Notes: generated by a model from the letters alone, not told the origin. Positions 1 through 10,520 are shown, numbered from the stretch's first letter. The stretch: 64,000 nucleotides of DNA from Sycon ciliatum (GCF_964019385.1 NC_088654.1:10703645-10767644), one strand, 5' to 3'. A program made the numbers and translations.

Positions 1-188
1 ATAATATTATAATCATGTACATGTAGGATTTGGTTTGGGCTGAAGGATTTCGCTAAACAATCTACAGGTGTGAAAATTGATGAAATGGGTTTCATGAGGT
101 GTTTGGAACTGTTTTCCATACACTTCCGTAGGAATTACATGTAGTAGGAATAATCCTAATTTCAAGCCGATCGGCCAATGTTCGGGGT

Positions 189-249
189 GAAGCTTCCTCT
201 ATAGTACAGAGATGCCAACTACTTGAAACTGAAGCTTCCTCTATAGTAC
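189..249. repeat. Short direct repeat, two copies
   Basis: A 19-base word beginning gaagcttcctctatagta occurs at 189-207 and again at 231-249, a 42-base spacing. Nothing else could be assigned in bases 1-345, which hold only short open frames and gtacatgtac-type palindromes. Confidence 0.6.
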
Positions 250-345
250 TAGATATGACAACCTGTGGCAGTGCTCCCCAATCAATCGCAGACATGTACG
301 CACGGTATCTACATGTATGTACATTGTTTTGTTTTTTGTTTTTTT

Positions 346-489
346 TCTGTTATCCAATCCTTTAGAAACTATATGTGAGTAATTGTGGAGCGATCCTGAG
401 CAATATTCCGAAAACTATTCTCAAAAAGTTCCAGCCAAATTTGAAATATTTCAAAAACCCTACGCGTCTATAGTTTTGAACTGCACTAG
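346..489. repeat. Truncated copy of a mariner-type MITE
   Basis: This stretch matches 59696-59836, the right half of the complete TA-flanked MITE at 59584-59840, with a few substitutions. It ends in the degraded terminal repeat reading ctatagttttgaa. The left half is absent. Bases 490-750 hold no recognised gene, only a T/A-rich run near 567-600 and an isolated caagagtacataaccc motif at 537-552 shared with the element at 29757-30026. Confidence 0.7.
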
Positions 490-755
490 TACAATCGTAC
501 ATGTACGTAGTTCAAATGGTACTGTATGTCTATGATCAAGAGTACATAACCCTTATGTACGTACTCTTTTTTTTTTAAACAAAAACAAAAACAACAGAAA
601 AATGATAAAGCACCCATTTTGATAATCCAGGGGATGGCCCACGCCTGGTACTGCCACTGCATTATAAATCATACGTAATGACTGATAAAAGGTGTGAAGC
701 AAACTAATAACAAAAGTGTAAATGAAAATTGCTGTTAGACCACACGAATGCCAAG

Positions 756-1088
756 TCACATTGCAAGAGCTAGTGCCCTGGAATCACTGCCTCCGCAGCA
801 ACAAGAGAAGCAGGGGTGGTAGAGTCGACGGAGACCTTGAGGCTGCGGGATCCACGGAGACACATGACCGCGGCTCGCCCGGAGGAGCGCAAAGCTTAGG
901 TGGCAGCGGACCCATGCCATCACCACACTGTACGGCTCTCTCTCCTTGCTCTTCTTTGCTAGCAGGCACGCAATACGCTTATACAAAGCTGTACAGTGGC
1001 GACTCATTCCACCTGTTGTGGCAAACACAGCTGGCACAAATGAAGCATGTTCCACGTCGCGGATACGCTGCTCGTACGCCCGGTGTAT
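756..1088 (-). pseudogene. C-terminal relic of RLE-type non-LTR retrotransposon protein
   Basis: The minus-strand frame resembles the end of the endonuclease-bearing protein at 58117-59082. Both share a YE/YAxRI block, a SF/TFxPxVFxTxGG segment and a WVRCxLxFALLR segment. The similarity covers roughly the last 100 residues and then runs into unrelated Ser/Cys/Gly-rich frame toward position 756. No start codon or upstream RT is present, so this is a dead 5'-truncated copy. Such truncation is typical of target-primed reverse transcription. A T-run at 1110-1128 lies just upstream in its orientation. Homology rests on by-eye comparison within the window. Confidence 0.65.
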
Positions 1089-1213
1089 GTACATTGTACA
1101 TGTATGTCATTTTTTTTTTTTTTTTTTTCCCCATGTGGTTCCAAGCCTCTTGTACGGGCAAAATAAACACAAGTGCAAGGTCAACAGCTTAGTACCGAGA
1201 GAAAATGAGCTGA

Positions 1214-1311
1214 AATGGCTGTGAAAACAGTCTTATACGGAGGAAGCTACAATGGCTGTGAAAACAGTCCAATAAGGAGGAAGCTAAAATGGCTGTGAAG
1301 ACAGTCTAATG
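1214..1311. repeat. 37-bp tandem repeat, about 2.7 copies
   Basis: Units beginning aatggctgtgaaaacagtc start at 1214, 1251 and 1288, an exact 37-base period with a few substitutions. They abut the stop codon of the minus-strand RLE relic (1306-1848), so they occupy the position of that element's 3' untranslated tail. Confidence 0.85.
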
Positions 1312-1848
1312 CGTAGCAAGGCGAGCCTCAGCCTGGACGAGGTCGACAGGCACAAGGTTGATGTGACGGCGGCGAACGGAGCGTGATCCTCGAACGCACC
1401 GGATCGCAGACCTAGCAAGAGAGAAAGCCAAGCAGCAGCGCATCCAGCAAACGACTTTGCTGTAGCTCTCCTTGCGCTTAGAAGCCAGAGCATCAGCAAT
1501 CCGCTTGACGACGATGGCTGCCTCTGGACCCATTCCGCCGCAAGAGGAGAAGACCAGTGGTGTGAACGAGCCATGTTCAACTTGGTTAACTCTTTCGCCA
1601 TACTCCCGCTTCTTGGCACCTTCCAACTTGCGATAAATAGATGCAATGGGCTGGGACCGATAGCTCGCTGCGTGGGGATAGAACACCCTCGTATCGAAGA
1701 ATGCATTGCGGCTATGGTTCCAAAAGCCCCGCACCCGGATGTCCGCTCGCGCATCGGGCTCAACATTGGCAGTACGATAGCGAAAGGCTTCACCGGTGAT
1801 GGGTTGGAGTGTCGGCTCAACTTCCACATCGTTGTGGATCTCTGTCAT
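1306..1848 (-). pseudogene. RLE-type non-LTR retrotransposon, endonuclease domain relic
   Basis: An open minus-strand frame of 180 codons aligns with the C-terminal half of the protein at 58117-59082. A VEPxLxPxTGE-type block is followed by DARADIRVRGFW, then AFFDTRVF, then an ERVNQVEHGSFTPLVF block and a final RSAIRCVRGSR segment. The Asp in DARADI and the Asp in FFDTRVF fit the two acidic positions of a PD-(D/E)XK (restriction-like) nuclease. The upstream CCHC finger and RT are missing, so the copy is 5'-truncated. The frame runs to a stop at 1306 without interruption, so the insertion may be fairly recent or the frame lucky. Strand and order match the second relic at 756-1088, but both carry C-termini, so they are two insertions rather than one. 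Confidence 0.75.
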
Positions 1849-2117
1849 TGTACATGTACGTAATACGTATTCAACATAAGGGAGGTTCTGCTCTACGTTT
1901 TGGGAACGCGACGCAAAGAATCACGCGAACTTTCTTCGCGTTCCCGTAACGTAAAGAAATGCTGTTCTGCTCTACGTTTCACCTAGAGAAGTCACGTGGC
2001 ATGTGTACTGGGAATTTCCCCTTCCATATTTGGCAGTTTTCTGCATGCAGTTGATCGATACCCAGCAAATCCGTATTATTTATTTTTAAAAATTTTTAAT
2101 AGGGCATTCCCACAGGC

Positions 2118-2245
2118 CTAGGGCCTTCTTACGGGGTACCCTATATGATTTTGTATAGATGAGCGGAAGTCTGATAGCGTGGAGCAAATACGAACAGAAG
2201 CAGGGAGCGAATTCCAGCGATCTGCACCTAAGGGGGTGATTATAT
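2118..2245 (-). pseudogene. LINE reverse transcriptase C-terminal fragment
   Basis: The minus-strand frame contains DRWNSLPASVR followed by a TLSDFRSSIQNHI segment. This is the WNSLP...F-hydrophobic ending common to the thumb region of CR1/L2/Jockey-like LINE proteins. It is followed on that strand by an A-rich stretch (2075-2100), as at a LINE 3' end. It is about 40 residues long and cut off on its 5' side by the TIR element starting near 2229. Confidence 0.6.
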
Positions 2246-2996
2246 GTGCAGCTCCAGCCCGGGCTGATCGACACTCCAACGGGATCTCGGGGTTGTACAC
2301 AAATCCGCACAAAACCTGTGGTGCGTTTACATGGCAAGCGGGCTGGCCCGACGAGGCGGGATCCCGCCTCGAGGCACCCGGGATCCCGGCTAGGCGGGTC
2401 AGAAAAAGCACATATAAACAGACCAGCCCGGGCCAGAGTTGTATTATTATGGTGTCGACACTGCGTTCATACTACAAAAAAGGTACTTTCACCTTTTGAG
2501 GGAAGTTATAAAGAGGATTCCCGATATTGTCTTGAAAATCTATGAAGCTTTTTGTACAGCAACAAGAAGGACGTGCAGTGAGCACTGTTTATTTGTCGAC
2601 ATGCATGATTTACATTAAAATGGAAGGGGAACTACTTGCAAAATACTTTGATATGGACAGCTAAAGATGTGAAAAACAAGAAAAAGAAACGAGGTGATAC
2701 AACACACCAAGCATGTGCCACAGCGCGAAAAGAAATCAGCAGAAGAATACATTGTGTGAGAAAAAAGTTTTTAGGTTTATAACCTGAGTATGGCTTGCAG
2801 CCCTGCGCTTCAGCCCGGGGCAGCACACTACAGTCGTAGTGTGTTTGCTGCATACTCACAACGGGCTGGCGTGTGCTCAGCGCATATAAACTTACTGCGG
2901 GCTGGCGACCAGCCCGGCCTTGCCCATGTAAACACCCTTGGCGGGCTGGCCCGCTCGCTCCAGCCCGGGCTGGAGTTGCACATATAATAGGCCCCT
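2229..2996. mobile_element. Nested TIR element with agcccgggct-rich ends
   Basis: The left end (near 2229-2267) and right end (near 2960-2996) are imperfect inverted copies sharing ATTATATGTGCA followed by CTCCAGCCCGGGCT. More gcgggctggcccg words recur just inside both ends. The middle has no convincing transposase frame. The size (~770 bp) fits a non-autonomous element. The left end abuts LINE sequence, so it probably inserted into that fragment. Confidence 0.55.
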
Positions 2997-3235
2997 AAAA
3001 GCTTAATGCGTACAAGCCATACGCATTTTCTCTGCGTGTGCCGCAACGTAGAGAACCCCATCTCCGCGTAGAAATCTGGAGCCAAAACACGCGAAGCCGT
3101 AGACTCTAACCCAGACACCTGCTCTCTACGTGATTTCTCTACGTTTCACGTATAGCAGAACCTCCCTATTCTGAGCATTCTATCATCATCTGCATTCATT
3201 ACAACACTCTGAAGTAGGCATTGGCGGGGAGCTTG

Positions 3236-3400
3236 AAAAGATGGCAGATTCTGCTCGAAAAGCAGTGAAATTGGCAGAACCATACAAATCTTATGGCGGG
3301 CAATCCCTCGAAGTCTGCTCCATTTCTTTATCCACATACCAAACATGCATGAAACGTACCAGAAAAAGTAACGAATTCTGCCAATTTTTCTGTCGGCATC
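3236..3400. repeat. Interspersed repeat, copy 1 (second copy at 19162-19340)
   Basis: Shared blocks include gaagattctgctcgaaa-type sequence, ggcagaaccatacaaa and ttatccacataccaaacatgca, in the same order and orientation at both loci. A run of thirteen Gs follows at 3429-3441. From 3442 to 3688 no gene is recognised. Confidence 0.65.
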
Positions 3401-3687
3401 ATAGTAATCCGCAAAGGCCTACTCTGGAGGGGGGGGGGGGGTAATAGAGAACACTCAAATCCTAGAAATACAATGTAGGATCCGGCAAAAAACTGGCATG
3501 TCCTCTCTATTAAGTCAAGCGATAACACTGGCACTCTTGAAAACTGATTATGATCAATCAGACAATCACCATCACTACACAAAGGTCGAATTGGCTGAAG
3601 TGGAGCCTCCGTGTTCTAAAAAACGTCTTGAAAACATCTGAAGAGAATCTACTGATACCGGTACTGCCCTAACACCTTACGATATAA

Positions 3688-3722
3688 CCAAAAGTCAATA
3701 ACCCGGGGTTATGGACTCTTGG
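3688..3722. repeat. Back-to-back terminal repeats of the 29757 MITE family
   Basis: The 35 bases read as one terminal repeat (ending ataaccc) joined directly to its inverted partner (ggggttatggactcttgg). The element at 29757-30026 has ends of the form CAAGAGTACATAACCCC. This looks like a deletion derivative or footprint with no interior. Confidence 0.5.
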
Positions 3723-3947
3723 TACAACGTATCCCGGGCGGAAGTATGTGTTTTGTAGATTTTATGGTATATGCATGCTATAAATATACACTAATGTAAA
3801 ATTTACAAAGCCAATATGTACAACCAGACTGTATCTTCAAAGGTGGCATCCTCACACAGTCAATCGTGCAGTACTGTCGCCATACAGCAATGGTTCCAAC
3901 AAAAGACAGATCCGACAACAAACAATGACGAACAAAAACATAGATGT

Positions 3948-4160
3948 AGAAAGGAAAAGGACATAATGGAAACGAGTTAAGAGTAACTCTCCACCACTGT
4001 AACTAGATACTATATACAGTCAGAAAGTGCAACAACTAGGCACAAAACTGACAGAGTACTGAGACATTCGACGTCCTGACACCTAGCTTCAACACATCTC
4101 CGTAGCGCTAACCGACAGCCTTCCAACTTGGAAGGTTCAAGGTTATGGAAAGACCTTCCT
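3948..4160. repeat. Possible LTR- or MITE-like repeat, related to 45283-45500
   Basis: Both stretches open with an aaaggaaaaggac-like word and about 170-190 bases later carry ttccaacttggaaggtt, a near palindrome, followed by aag and a ttat run. The middles match poorly. Treat this as a weak family assignment. Confidence 0.3.
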
Positions 4161-4193
4161 TTCTACTTTTATTATTGGCTCAATACCCGAGTT

Positions 4194-5340
4194 TCAAAAA
4201 CATAGATGGATAATGATTAATGAACACATGAAGACAATGGCACGATACAACCTTTCATCTAGTAATCTCAATCTCCAGGATCCCAGTCGTCGATGTCCAA
4301 GAAGGAATAGTTTACGTGGCTGACCTCGACGATCAGTGGTGGGTGAGCATCTATCACGAACGTCGAGGGGACCATGCCAGGCGGAAATTAACAATTAAAA
4401 AATGTGTGACGCATACCTTCGTCCTACAAGGACATCGTCGGGCATGAAAACCACTTCCCCCTTGCATCCTTCTGCCTCATTCTGCCCAGAGTCGCGCTCT
4501 GGTTCTTCAAGACTCACCAATCTCAGACTCCACAACAGGCTCGACATATTTCGTCGCGTTATTTCTCACGAAAGACTGAACGCGACGTACAACTCTCTCC
4601 TTGGAATACCAGCTTCGAACATTATGCAGCAGCGGCATTATTGGCAGCCCAGTGCTAGAACTAAGTCAAACTAACTGGCTATACTATGCGAAGAAAGGGA
4701 AGGCAGCCATTGCAAACGCCATTGCACAAGCAAGGAGAAACAAAAGTCGCGCTTACAAAAGTACTAGCACGCTCAAGATCAGCTAATCAAGCGTGGCCAA
4801 TATGGTCTGCGGCCTAAACACACGCTAAAACTCTACTAGCCAAATATTTTCGCCGAGATTTAAAATGTAGCTCATTTGTGCAATCCAATCCCTTCCTTTT
4901 CTATTCGTTCTCTACTCATTCTTCTCTCTTCTTTCTCTTCCTCTTTAAAAAAAATGTTTGGCACCTATGAAATCAGGAGATGGCTCACGCCTGGTAAAAA
5001 ATACAGCAGAAAAACAACCAGCAGAAAATCACGGAATCATAGCAAACAAAACAAGATCATCGGATAAAAAAAGTGTGGAACATGAATGCTAGACACGGCT
5101 ACTCTGCAAGTGTCTCAGTCACGCAACTGACAGTCGCCGACTGCCAGCACAACTTGACTGGCAGCATCCACTGGATGGCAATCTGGCTGAGCTGTCCCTT
5201 TGTTCTGTTCTTTTTTTTGTACTACATGAACGCGGACGTGCAAACTTTACTTTTTACATGTACGTATGTCCAGCAAAAGTCAATGTGTGGGCTGAGCAAG
5301 TGTCTTGGACAATTGCTTGGCCGACGCGGTAATCAAAAAA
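4194..5340. other. Unassigned stretch with interrupted reading frames
   Basis: Short plus-strand frames around 4250-4790 look codon-like (for example a VYVADLDDQWW segment near 4300), but stops and frame shifts break them and no family was recognised. They could be a decayed transposon gene. From 4800 to 5340 nothing can be supported beyond A/T-rich sequence. Confidence 0.3.
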
Positions 5341-5363
5341 GAGCACCTCTCCGCGCACGCAGT

Positions 5364-5420
5364 GAGTGCATGGCATGGCATCAAAAATAGACCTTGCGGC
5401 TTTTTAGCCGTCAATCCTTC
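5364..5420. repeat. Short interspersed copy shared with the 3.2 kb repeat
   Basis: The words ggcatcaaaaatagacctt and tagccgtcaatcctt match 9495-9545 and 13675-13725, which lie inside both 3.2 kb repeats. This copy stands alone, so the motif belongs to a smaller, independently spread unit. Confidence 0.6.
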
Positions 5421-5575
5421 TGCAAATACAGCGCAATACAAGGCAAGCCTTGTCATACAGGTGTCGTGTTCGGGTGCTGCTACATTATCTGTATTGTATT
5501 TCTGCTCCCATCAAGTGTTTGGCATGGCGTCGAAGAGTCTCGCCATTGAATAGTGTTTTTGAAGAACCTTTCACT

Positions 5576-5650
5576 GCTGGCTTGCTACCTGCTGGCTTGC
5601 TACCTGCTGGCTTGCTACCTGCTGGCTTGCTACCTGCTGGCTTCGCTCCT
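5576..5650 (+). repeat. 15-bp tandem repeat, about five copies
   Basis: Four exact units of gctggcttgctacct (5576-5635) are followed by one degraded unit. The period is a multiple of three, so a spurious frame reads a five-residue AGLLP repeat. Confidence 0.9.
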
Positions 5651-6002
5651 TGCGCGATGCCTGATATACATGTAGCTCGATGCCTTGCATTGATCGCTTT
5701 TCGTTTGAATTATTTTATTCTCATGATAGCACCATCGCCAATAAGAGATAAGTTTACGAGAAGGTGAGAAAAAAGGCACTTACGTCACTTTGAATTTTAC
5801 AAGTATGGGTGATGGTGAGCGCTGCAGTAGCAGATTGAGTTAATCAGCAGTGAGTAGATTTCTTGTTTGAAAGCAGGGAGGAAGGGAACATCACGATTGC
5901 TAGCAGGGAAGGCATTGTAGTATTCTGGGGACTTGTACAGTGGGGAGTCTTTACAGTGGTGGGTTCTGGTGGGTGGGAGGTGTCAAGTGTGAGTGTTGAA
6001 GG

Positions 6003-6287
6003 CTACACTGGGGCGTAACTTGAGCGGGGGTGTTGAGCATGCGTATGTGTTGTGGGGCTTATTGGTATTTTTAAGAAGTGTGCACCGAGGAGGGTGAGGT
6101 TTACTTTGCGGCGAGAGAATATTGTCGGCCATTTGAGCCGATGAAGAAGTGCTGAATAATTCAGAGGAGTGAAGAGGGGAAGCCGGAAGCATATTCTGGC
6201 CGCCTTGCGCTGCATTCGCTCAAGGCGGACAAGAGCTGTGATTGAGAGGTGGGTTACAGCAATGCATGCGTATCCAATTATAGCCAT
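6003..6287 (-). pseudogene. LINE reverse transcriptase C-terminal fragment
   Basis: The minus-strand frame contains LERMQRKAARICFRLPLF, then YSALLHRLKWPTIFSRR and a VNLTLLGAHFLK segment. This is the standard thumb/post-RT region of CR1/L2/Jockey-type LINEs (LExVQRRAAR...LPxLxxRR). It covers about 80 residues, lacks the polymerase palm and degenerates into His/Thr/Pro-rich frame. It is a dead 5'-truncated copy. Bases 6290-6711 downstream hold no gene, only a short ga-rich run near 6317-6332. Confidence 0.75.
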
Positions 6288-7379
6288 GATAATTAAGACT
6301 GTGTTTTGTAAATGAGAGAGAGATAGAGAGTCAGTGATTTAGTGTGTGAGTTGATTTGAGCCTATTAAAGAGCCAATGTCTATTTAAGAGACCAATTTAA
6401 TCAGTGTGGAAAATGCAGCATTCGATTGACCGCTGTAACTCAAGAACGGTTATGATTTGTTGGATACAAGTTGTATGGAGACCGGTTTATATGGATAAAG
6501 CTTTCGTATAAAAACCAGACCGAATTCGGATCAATAAAAGTTGCCGAAGTGAAGTGTTAAAAACCTATTGAGTTCCATTGAGAGCGAATGCACTGTTGAG
6601 TGCGCAATCATGTTCAGTGGGATTTTTCGCGAACTGTATTATTTGTGATGTACGTAGATTTAATGCTCATTCAATCCGCATGCATCTCAGCTGTGGGGTT
6701 TTTCGAAAAAAATCGAAAACAGATGAAGATCGCCCACTGAAATCCCGGCTTGAAGTTTCGATCATATAATAACGATCTGAAGTCGTGCGTAAAAGGGTTA
6801 AATTAGTAGCTGGCTTGGAGAGTCGTACTGTTCGATGTACAGTTTTAATGTGTTGTTGGTTGTTTGACCCTGCTTCATATGACAGTCTTGACTGTTTCGC
6901 ATGTAGCACGTTCGGCGCTTGTCGCAATGTAGTGTAATTGCTGTGAATTGCATAATTTCGCATGTCTTCCTCACACGAAGTGTGGATGGCTAATGTATAG
7001 TAACTGTTACTATCGGCTGCTAAAGGGTGCCCGATCCCGGCCCGCTAAGCCATGTACCCGTTTGTAGCCTTTAAGGGTAACAGTTTCACCCCTACCGGAC
7101 AAATACCGACTTTTGAACCCACTGTGCCCATGGGCCATGGGGAAGTATTGGATGTGGTGGGTACCATGGGTGGACGCCTCGTGTCGCACGTATCCATAGT
7201 TTGTTCTGTACTAGGCGGTAGTGGGTCCATGACAACCCACCTTTTCTTTAATGCAGATGCGTGATGTCTACCACCTTCTTTGTGAAGTTTTTTTTATTTT
7301 GTTGCTTGTTTTTTTAACATCGCAAACCAAACGGGCAGGCTTGCCCAATATTACGACGGCGGAGGAAAAGGTCTTACTA

Positions 7380-7668
7380 CGGAGGATTAGCAAGACGAAA
7401 TTCGCGTTCCCGTTCGCAAACATTTTTCTGTTCGCGAACTGGATTGCGAACTTTCGCATTTTTCGTTCGGAGAAGTGGTTGGAACACGAATCGCGGATTT
7501 GTGTCAGGGCAGTCATAAATTTACCATGCCGTACTGTCTGTTCACAATGTACGTCATGCATGTGCGAATGATGTTTGCTAATCCTTCTCATAACGCGAAT
7601 TCCGTCACTGAGTTCGACTTTCCTTGGAGAGCGAACGCGAACCGGAATTTCGTCTTGCTAATCCTCCG
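7380..7668. mobile_element. MITE nested in 3.2 kb repeat A
   Basis: Inverted ends CGGAGGATTAGCAAGACGAA (7380-7399) and its complement ending at 7668 are flanked by TA at 7378-7379 and 7669-7670. The same element sits in repeat B. A third paralog at 15818-15950 lacks it, giving an empty site. Subterminal gttcgc/gcgaac words are frequent. A 3-bp ACT duplication is an alternative reading. Confidence 0.8.
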
Positions 7669-9375
7669 TACTTTTTTAGCTTCTATTCGGGTCACTATTC
7701 TTCATTTTCAATTGGTTTTATTTGGATTCGCTGACCAAAACAATTGTAGTACATGTTGCAACTATATTTTTACCAGTTGTCACCGTTCTGCCTTCGTGGT
7801 ATTGTTGCGTCCTTGCAGTGGTGAGCACTCTAGCAATCGCGGAACTACTACTATTGAACTATAGCACATGTACAATCATGTGCATGTATTTTCAATAGCC
7901 TACTGAAAATGAACTAGTAGTGAAGGATGAGCTCCTTGAAGCACCATCACATTGTACGTGGTAGGAACTACTGGGAAGTGATGGTTTCTTTGAATTTTAC
8001 CAACTGAGAGGTTTGACATGCTTCTTGTGCCAGATGTGAGCTTGTCACGTGCCATACAGTCGACAGGTGTCAACTTCCCTCCACAGGCAGCAACAATATG
8101 CTAGACACGACCAGCTGTAACAAATTTGTAGTGGAGTACGAATAACATTAGTCGTGTGAATGAGAATTCGTATCTGTTCTGCACACGGTAATCGCTGCTG
8201 CACCGGCAACATTGCTGGTCAAATCTACAAGACATATTGAAAAGGCCTGCACACCGATCGGTTCATTCTTTGTCAATTGATTCACGACCAGTTCGTGATA
8301 ATAAACGTCTCTAGTGGCGTTAGTGTTGTTCTGTATTCTTTGAACCGGCTGGAGACGCCGGCAAGGGGACTGGACTGGTAAACATGGGACGGGCAACATT
8401 CATCAGCCTCTCGGTAAGTGCAAGTATGTCATGTATGTAAATGTACAAGTACCTTACATGACAGTACAGGACCTCAACGGGAAATGTTACATTTAAAAAT
8501 GTTTTTACCTTTTTGGGTGGTACGGTTTTTTTAATCGATTCATCGGATGTCAGCGGCCGTCGCAACTAAGGGGAAAATGTTCTTGTCGCCAATATCTCCA
8601 ACGACTTGGGAGTGGTGTTGCTAGTGTGAATGGTGGCCACAGAGCGCATGGTGCTGAGTTTGAACTAAACTAAGGTTGTTCTCCACCAAAGGAACATTGC
8701 ATTCATTGCTGCGTGCCTAGTGTATGCCTTTTCATATGGAATTCACTATCGGCAAAGTACACTGAAGAGGCCAATGATGGCTTTTCAGCGAATAGCAAGC
8801 AGCTACCAACTCCGAGGGAGGAGGTGAAGGTGATGAGACATACCGGTACCAAGCTCTGGCGACCTGAATTGTATCGTTGTTGGCTGACACTGACAGGCGT
8901 AGCGAACCGCAAGCATCATAGCATTAATTTGTTCACGTTCCGCATTTCTTTTGCCCTGCTAATGTTCTGTATTGCGTGCCTCAGAAGGTCTAAAGATGGT
9001 ATTTAGAAATGTCAACAACGAATCGGCAACATGAGCCTCCCACCACGTTGGTGGTTTCAGAGACAGCAATTGATTTTCAAGGGTTTATACACTAATGTTA
9101 TTCTTATTATTATTATTATGTTTTCAGGTATTCCTGTGCAGGTGTTGTGACCGGCAACCTCGTTACTCAACACTGCCTGAGATGTGTTAAATTAATATCG
9201 GTAAACCAACAATAGTACATGTACTGTTAATATAGGACGCACTTGCGCTGGTTAGCTGTATGCTTTGCCCGCTGCTTCTAGCAGTTTGAGCACTCTCAAC
9301 GCTAGTACATCGAGCTGTCCTAATCTCTGTGGTTCTCGTACCCATGGCTGACAGTTCAATCCTATTTTAAGCTCG

Positions 9376-9428
9376 GAGTTGCACTGATGAGGCCTCCTTG
9401 GCCGAAACAGTCTGGCTGTCGGCATCAT
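9376..9428 (+). ncRNA. Hammerhead-ribozyme-like core, copy A
   Basis: CTGATGA at 9384-9390 is followed by a GGCC/GGCC helix II with a five-base loop, then GAAAC at 9404-9408. An ACAG/CTGT helix III then leads into a GTC cleavage-type triplet ending at 9420. All conserved core positions of a hammerhead are present. Helix I is weak: the first pair would be A-G, followed by three pairs. It may be a decayed ribozyme or a near match. Hammerheads are known in Penelope-like elements and retrozymes. Confidence 0.45.
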
Positions 9429-9775
9429 TGAGTACTGCTAATATAAAAAAAGATGATCACGATTCAATACGTGTTCGTGCACGCATTTTGCGCATGGCAT
9501 GGGCATCAAAAATAGATCTTGCGGCTTTTAGCCGTCAATCCTTATGATTGTATGACGCCTGTCATACATGTACATTGCGTGAGCTGCGTGACGGTGTGAT
9601 CCGATTCTCGTTCTGCAACTGTCACAGTACAATTTGGAGAAAATGCTACAAATAATCAGCCAGCAGAGAGCAGAGCTGGTTATGCATCATATTATCGGAA
9701 CTGTTTTGGCAAGAACGGTATCAACTTGCGTTGAGACTCCCAAGACAGTCAGCTGTTGAGGGTCTAACGAACGTG

Positions 9776-9818
9776 GAGGGGAGGGGGGGGGAGGGGGGGG
9801 GGAGGGGGGGGGCGGGGA
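9776..9818 (+). repeat. G-rich low-complexity tract
   Basis: Runs of eight to eleven Gs are separated by single As. Repeat B carries a shorter version at 13949-13978. Such runs can form G-quadruplexes. Confidence 0.85.
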
Positions 9819-9908
9819 TTTCCGCATACGTTTTTGTTTACTGCTTCCCCGGGTAATTTCTATGTAACTGTTTCTTGCTAGTATCAGTTCTATCACACTT
9901 ATCAATCG

Positions 9909-10325
9909 CGTCAGGCGAAATAGCACGTCATAGTACATTCGAGATCAGCGGGAAGAAGATGACGACGTCCACTAATTTAGTATCTGTGCACATGAATCTG
10001 CTGTGTGTGGTACTCTGTGTGTCAGCTATGGCATCATTGCCTGTGGTTCCATGCCTAGCATGTACGTCTGAACCATCCTGCAAAGTTTGAATGACGTAGG
10101 TCGAGCGATCACTCCGCGAAACATACTTTTTGAAATTCTCTTCATAGTATATCTTCCACCATTGAAATTTCGAATTTCTTCGATTTTTTTGCTGAGAGGG
10201 GTGGCTTGCAACCTCGATATGGCTTGTTCCAGGCATGCTTTGGAGCCATCGCCTGTTGAAACAGTGGCGGGAAGCTGCCCTGCAACTGTTCCAACAGGAA
10301 ATTAATCGATCCGAGAAAGCGCGAG
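9909..10325 (+). other. Unique spacer with a small secretory-like open frame
   Basis: Between repeat A and the LTR at 10326 lies a 43-codon frame (9959-10090). Its second methionine starts a hydrophobic stretch (MNLLCVVLCVSAMA) followed by a short Cys-containing tail. It resembles a signal peptide with a tiny mature region, but there is no homolog or further exon in view, so function cannot be assigned. The rest of the spacer shows nothing recognisable. Confidence 0.25.
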
Positions 10326-10506
10326 TGTAACAGATTCACTGTTACTACTAACACTAGGAATAGGATACACTTATCACCTGCTATTATCACGCTGCTGCTG
10401 TTAGGTGTTATGTCCATCATTGCTTGTTCATGTATATAAGAATGCATTATGGCAAGGATCATTGCTTATTCCAAGAATGACTACTGAAGTTAGTTGGACT
10501 GTTACA
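10326..10506 (+). mobile_element. Chromovirus 5' LTR, plus-strand copy
   Basis: A 181-base sequence starting TGTAACAG and ending CTGTTACA is nearly identical, in inverted orientation, to both LTRs of the chromovirus at 37527-43378. It is followed after one base by a primer-binding-like sequence and gag. Confidence 0.9.
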
Positions 10507-10520
10507 CTGGTAGCAAGAGG

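Larger units (their letters stand above)
1879..3167. mobile_element. Outer TIR element, host of nested insertions
   Basis: AGGGAGGTTCTGCT at 1879-1892 is repeated inverted as AGCAGAACCTCCCT at 3154-3167. Inside both ends the subterminal DNA is full of ctacgt/acgtag words and further inverted matches. No transposase is seen. A clear TSD could not be fixed. The body contains a LINE fragment and the TIR element at 2229-2996. Confidence 0.6.
6712..9908. mobile_element. 3.2 kb interspersed repeat, copy A
   Basis: The sequence from atcgaaaacag at 6712 to ttatcaatcg at 9908 is repeated at 10871-14068 with only scattered substitutions and small indels. It contains a nested TIR element, several short unassigned frames, a hammerhead-like core and a G-rich tract. 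No polymerase, transposase or integrase motif was found, so it is non-autonomous or of unknown class. Helitron, LTR and TIR ends were looked for and not convincingly found. Confidence 0.8.

Noticed and set aside
5450-5767. ORF with AGLLP repeats as a secreted repeat protein
   Set aside because: The repeat is a 15-bp tandem array read in an arbitrary frame, with no conserved flanks or signal peptide at a sensible start.
6712-9908. Helitron assignment of the 3.2 kb repeat (starts A|TC, has ctagt near the right end)
   Set aside because: The shared sequence continues about 28 bases past the ctag, there is no convincing terminal hairpin, and no Rep/helicase relative is seen.
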